Below are positions 6,505 to 8,626 of a stretch of DNA of 8,626 nucleotides, one piece after another; the first letter of the stretch is position 1, and the number at the start of each line of letters is the position of its first letter. The notes beneath the pieces were generated by a model. The model had not been told where the DNA came from, did no database searches, and was given only the letters and a program-made list of their open reading frames with translations. The position numbers were made by a program, and so were the translations under genes. Location: the NCBI GenBank assembly GCA_027311125.1, contig DAICZO010000489.1, forward strand, positions 1 to 8,626, given 5' to 3'. Source of the stretch: Acidobacteriaceae bacterium. GTDB lineage: Bacteria; Acidobacteriota; Terriglobia; Terriglobales; Acidobacteriaceae.

Positions 6505-7152
6505 CTACTCCACCACAACCACATCCAGAAACCGGGGCCCATGCACTCCCTTGATCCGCGTCATCTCAATATCCGCCGTCGCCGACGGCCCCGAGAAAAA
6601 CGTAGTCGTCAATCCGCTCGTCGCGCCCAGCCGCTCCATCGCCTCTGACACCGTCTCCACTACATCCGCGGCTTGCACCACGCACAGGTGATAGTCCGGA
6701 ACCAGCGTCACCGCCCGACGTCCCTGCCCTGAAACATTCTGCAGCACGACCGTTCCAGTCTCTGCAATCGCCAGCGTCGAACCCGTCACCACGCCATCAA
6801 ATCCGTCCAGCGCCACTGCCGACAGTCCATCGTCCACCACAAACGCAACTCCCTCCGGCAGCACCTCCGCAGGCATACCCGCCGGCACCACCATCCGCTT
6901 CACGCCACGCGCCGCCAGCATCCGGCCCACCGCGTCCCGAACCCCATCTCGACTCACTCGAACCACCTGCGCGTCATAGTCCAACAGACGGTCTACCAGC
7001 AGATCCAGCACCTCCGCTCGCTCGCGTGTCGCGCTCTGGATGTACTCCCGAGCCACCGCGTTCCAACCCTCCCGCACCGCCGCCGCATGCGACGCCCCGC
7101 CCTTGGCAGCACGAATCTTCGCCAGCACTGCCTCCCGCGCACTAACTCCCAT
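6505..7152 (-). CDS. lutC: LutC-like LUD-domain protein, lactate utilization
   Basis: A 215-residue protein of the LutC/YkgG (LUD domain) family, a subunit of the LutABC system that oxidises L-lactate to pyruvate. Family marks are VVTGSTLAIAETGTVVLQN (121-139), TLVPDYHLCVV (149-159) and the C-terminal FSGPSATADIEMTRIKGVHG (186-205). Unlike LutB it has no iron-sulfur cysteine motif. Length is normal for the family. The ATG at 7152 lies inside the 3' end of lutB (11-base overlap) and is preceded by a strong GGAGG at six bases, so it was chosen without doubt. Co-transcription with lutA and lutB is expected. Its place next to rhamnose genes implies a role in clearing lactate formed from lactaldehyde (inference). 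Confidence 0.92.
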   Translation of the reverse strand: MGVSAREAVLAKIRAAKGGASHAAAVREGWNAVAREYIQSATRERAEVLDLLVDRLLDYDAQVVRVSRDGVRDAVGRMLAARGVKRMVVPAGMPAEVLPEGVAFVVDDGLSAVALDGFDGVVTGSTLAIAETGTVVLQNVSGQGRRAVTLVPDYHLCVVQAADVVETVSEAMERLGATSGLTTTFFSGPSATADIEMTRIKGVHGPRFLDVVVVE

Positions 7153-8590
7153 GCTTCACCTCCGCGCCACGGTTCTCCCACCACTCCCGGAACGTCTCCT
7201 CCGGCATCGATTGCAGGTCTCGCACCTGCGTCCAGCCGCCCAGCATCCCCGGCAGCCAGCCAATCCAGCCATCCTTCCCCACCAGCGGAGCCTCTGCCAT
7301 TCGGCCCATCCGCTGCGCCGCTCGAAACCGCCGCTCACTCCGGAAGATCATCGCCATCGCACGCATCGCCAGCGCCTCGGCATTCAACATCCCGTTCTGC
7401 TTCACCACCTTGTTCCGCAGATGGATCAACACCTCAGGAATATTGATCTTCACCGGACAAACCTCGTAGCACGCCCCGCACAGGCTCGACGCATACGGCA
7501 AACTCTGCGCATACTGCATCTCCTGCAACTGTGGCGTCAGAATCGCCCCAATCGGCCCCGCATACACACTCCCATACGCATGCCCACCCGTCTGCCGATA
7601 CACCGGACAAGCATTCTGGCACGCCCCACACCGAATGCAGTGCAGCGTCTGCCGTCCCTCCGCATCCGCCAGCACCTCCGTCCGCGCGTTATCCAGCAAC
7701 ACCACATGGAACGTCTGCGGACCATCCCCCGGCGTCACCCCCGTCCAGATCGAGTTATACGGATTCATCCGTTCGCCCGTCGCACTCCGTGGCAGCAACT
7801 GCAGCAGCACCTCCAGATCCTCATAACGCGGCAGCACCTTGTCGATCCCCGCCACCGTAATCAACGTCTCCGGCAGCGTCAGGCACATCCGCCCATTGCC
7901 TTCGCTCTCGACGATGCACACCCCACCCGTCTCCGCGATCAAAAAATTCGCGCCGCTCACACCCGTCTTCACCCGCAGAAACTTCTCCCGCAAAAAACGC
8001 CGCGCCGCATCCGCCAGATCCTGCGGACTCTCCCCCAACTCCGGCAGATTCATCTCCCGCATAAAAATCTCCCGAATCTGCTGGCGATTCTTGTGTAGCG
8101 CCGGAACCACAATATGCGAGGGCTGGTCCTGTCCCAGTTGAATAATCAACTCCGCCAGGTCCGTCTCGTACGGATGGATGCCTGCCGCCTCCAGCGCCGT
8201 ATTCAACTGGATCTCCTCCGTCGTCATCGACTTGATCTTGATCACCTCGTCCCCACCCGAGGCCTTCACCAGACCGACAATGATCTGCCGCGCCTCCTCC
8301 GCATTCCGCGCCCAATGCACCACCCCACCCGCCCGCGTGCAGTTTGCCTCAAACTCCTCCAGATAAAAATCCAGATGCTCCATCGTGTGCCGGCGAATCT
8401 GTTTGCCCGACTCCCGCAGTGCCTGCCAGTCCGGCATCTCGCCCACCACCCGCGCCCGCTTCGTCTGGATCACATCCGTCGCATGACGAACGTTCTTCCG
8501 CAACTGCGTATCCACCATCGCCGACTTCGCCGCCATCGGAAACGTAGGTGCCGTCTTCGGATTCAAATGTCCCAACCCAGCTCGGCTCAT
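7142..8590 (-). CDS. lutB: LutB-like iron-sulfur protein, lactate utilization
   Basis: A 482-residue protein of the LutB/YkgF family, combining an N-terminal LUD-type domain (about 60-300) with a ferredoxin-like iron-sulfur region. LUD marks: SMTTEEIQLNTALEAAGI (121-138), TGVSGANFLIAETG (209-222). Cysteines at 318, 321, 324 and 328 (CIRCGACQNACPVY) and at 371, 374 and 378 (CGACYEVCPVKI) should bind two [4Fe-4S] clusters carrying electrons from lactate oxidation with LutA and LutC. I prefer the ATG at 8590 over the GTG at 8596: AAGGGG lies seven bases before the ATG, and that start overlaps the preceding stop as ATGA, as in coupled lut operons. A Trp-rich C-terminal tail (GWIGWLPGMLGGW) is present. 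No defect seen. Confidence 0.94.
   Translation of the reverse strand: MSRAGLGHLNPKTAPTFPMAAKSAMVDTQLRKNVRHATDVIQTKRARVVGEMPDWQALRESGKQIRRHTMEHLDFYLEEFEANCTRAGGVVHWARNAEEARQIIVGLVKASGGDEVIKIKSMTTEEIQLNTALEAAGIHPYETDLAELIIQLGQDQPSHIVVPALHKNRQQIREIFMREMNLPELGESPQDLADAARRFLREKFLRVKTGVSGANFLIAETGGVCIVESEGNGRMCLTLPETLITVAGIDKVLPRYEDLEVLLQLLPRSATGERMNPYNSIWTGVTPGDGPQTFHVVLLDNARTEVLADAEGRQTLHCIRCGACQNACPVYRQTGGHAYGSVYAGPIGAILTPQLQEMQYAQSLPYASSLCGACYEVCPVKINIPEVLIHLRNKVVKQNGMLNAEALAMRAMAMIFRSERRFRAAQRMGRMAEAPLVGKDGWIGWLPGMLGGWTQVRDLQSMPEETFREWWENRGAEVKHGS
7159..7163 (-). promoter_or_regulatory. Shine-Dalgarno for lutC inside lutB
   Basis: The minus strand reads GGAGG followed by six bases and the ATG of lutC. 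It lies in the last codons of lutB and fixes the lutC start, implying independent ribosome loading in addition to coupling. Confidence 0.7.
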
Positions 8591-8626
8591 TCCCACACCC
8601 CTTCTTCCCCTGCCAGAATCTCCGCC
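8587..8626 (-). CDS. lutA: probable C-terminal end of lutA (only last 12 codons in window)
   Basis: One minus-strand frame reads AEILAGEEGVWE and then TGA, with that TGA overlapping the lutB ATG as ATGA (8587-8590). In known lut operons lutA directly precedes lutB, and LutA proteins often end in a short AEIL-like helix, so this is most likely its end. LutA is the cysteine-rich (CCG-domain) subunit of the lactate oxidase complex. Only 12 residues are visible, so the call rests on position, frame and overlap rather than on domain evidence. Confidence 0.6.
   Translation of the reverse strand, partial: AEILAGEEGVWE

Noticed and set aside
7040..8098. 352-codon plus-strand frame antisense to lutB and lutC
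   Set aside because: Low-complexity Arg/His/Leu/Pro translation opposite two clearly recognised genes; a compositional shadow.
8591..8596. GTG at 8596 as lutB start
   Set aside because: The Shine-Dalgarno-like AAGGGG is too close to it, while it is well spaced from the ATG at 8590, which also forms the ATGA overlap with the probable lutA stop.

Overview
This GC-rich window carries a catabolic locus for L-rhamnose. Nearly all of it is encoded on the minus strand. Gene content, the two-part sugar regulator and the split organisation suggest a soil Acidobacteriota of the Granulicella/Terriglobus/Edaphobacter kind. That assignment is an inference from protein character, not from a marker gene. 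I saw no rRNA, tRNA, mobile element, CRISPR array or long repeat.

Layout, read from right to left in the direction of minus-strand transcription. First comes the last few codons of a probable lutA (8587-8626), then lutB (7142-8590) and lutC (6505-7152), a tightly overlapped lactate-oxidation operon. After a 99-bp gap comes an L-rhamnose isomerase, rhaI (5203-6405). A small two-CBS-domain protein (4716-5177) is the only plus-strand gene and meets rhaI tail to tail. Next is a regulator that reads as one gene of 362 codons broken by a single in-frame TAG: an IclR-type winged-helix part (4339-4554) and a periplasmic-binding-protein-like sugar-sensing part (3466-4338). After a 141-bp gap come the bifunctional rhamnulose-1-phosphate aldolase/short-chain dehydrogenase (1108-3324) and rhamnulokinase rhaB (1-1111, C-terminus outside the window), which overlap by ATGA.

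The enzymes form one continuous route. RhaI converts L-rhamnose to L-rhamnulose, RhaB phosphorylates it, and the aldolase domain splits the product into dihydroxyacetone phosphate and L-lactaldehyde. The fused dehydrogenase domain oxidises lactaldehyde to L-lactate, and LutABC oxidises lactate to pyruvate. No rhamnose transporter or mutarotase is visible here.

The most notable observation is the regulator: an unusual IclR-HTH plus LacI-type-sensor architecture, interrupted at the domain junction by one amber codon that is followed at once by a possible GTG restart. I see no wholly new system. The other points of interest are possible operator sequences and strong strand-dependent wobble-base composition.
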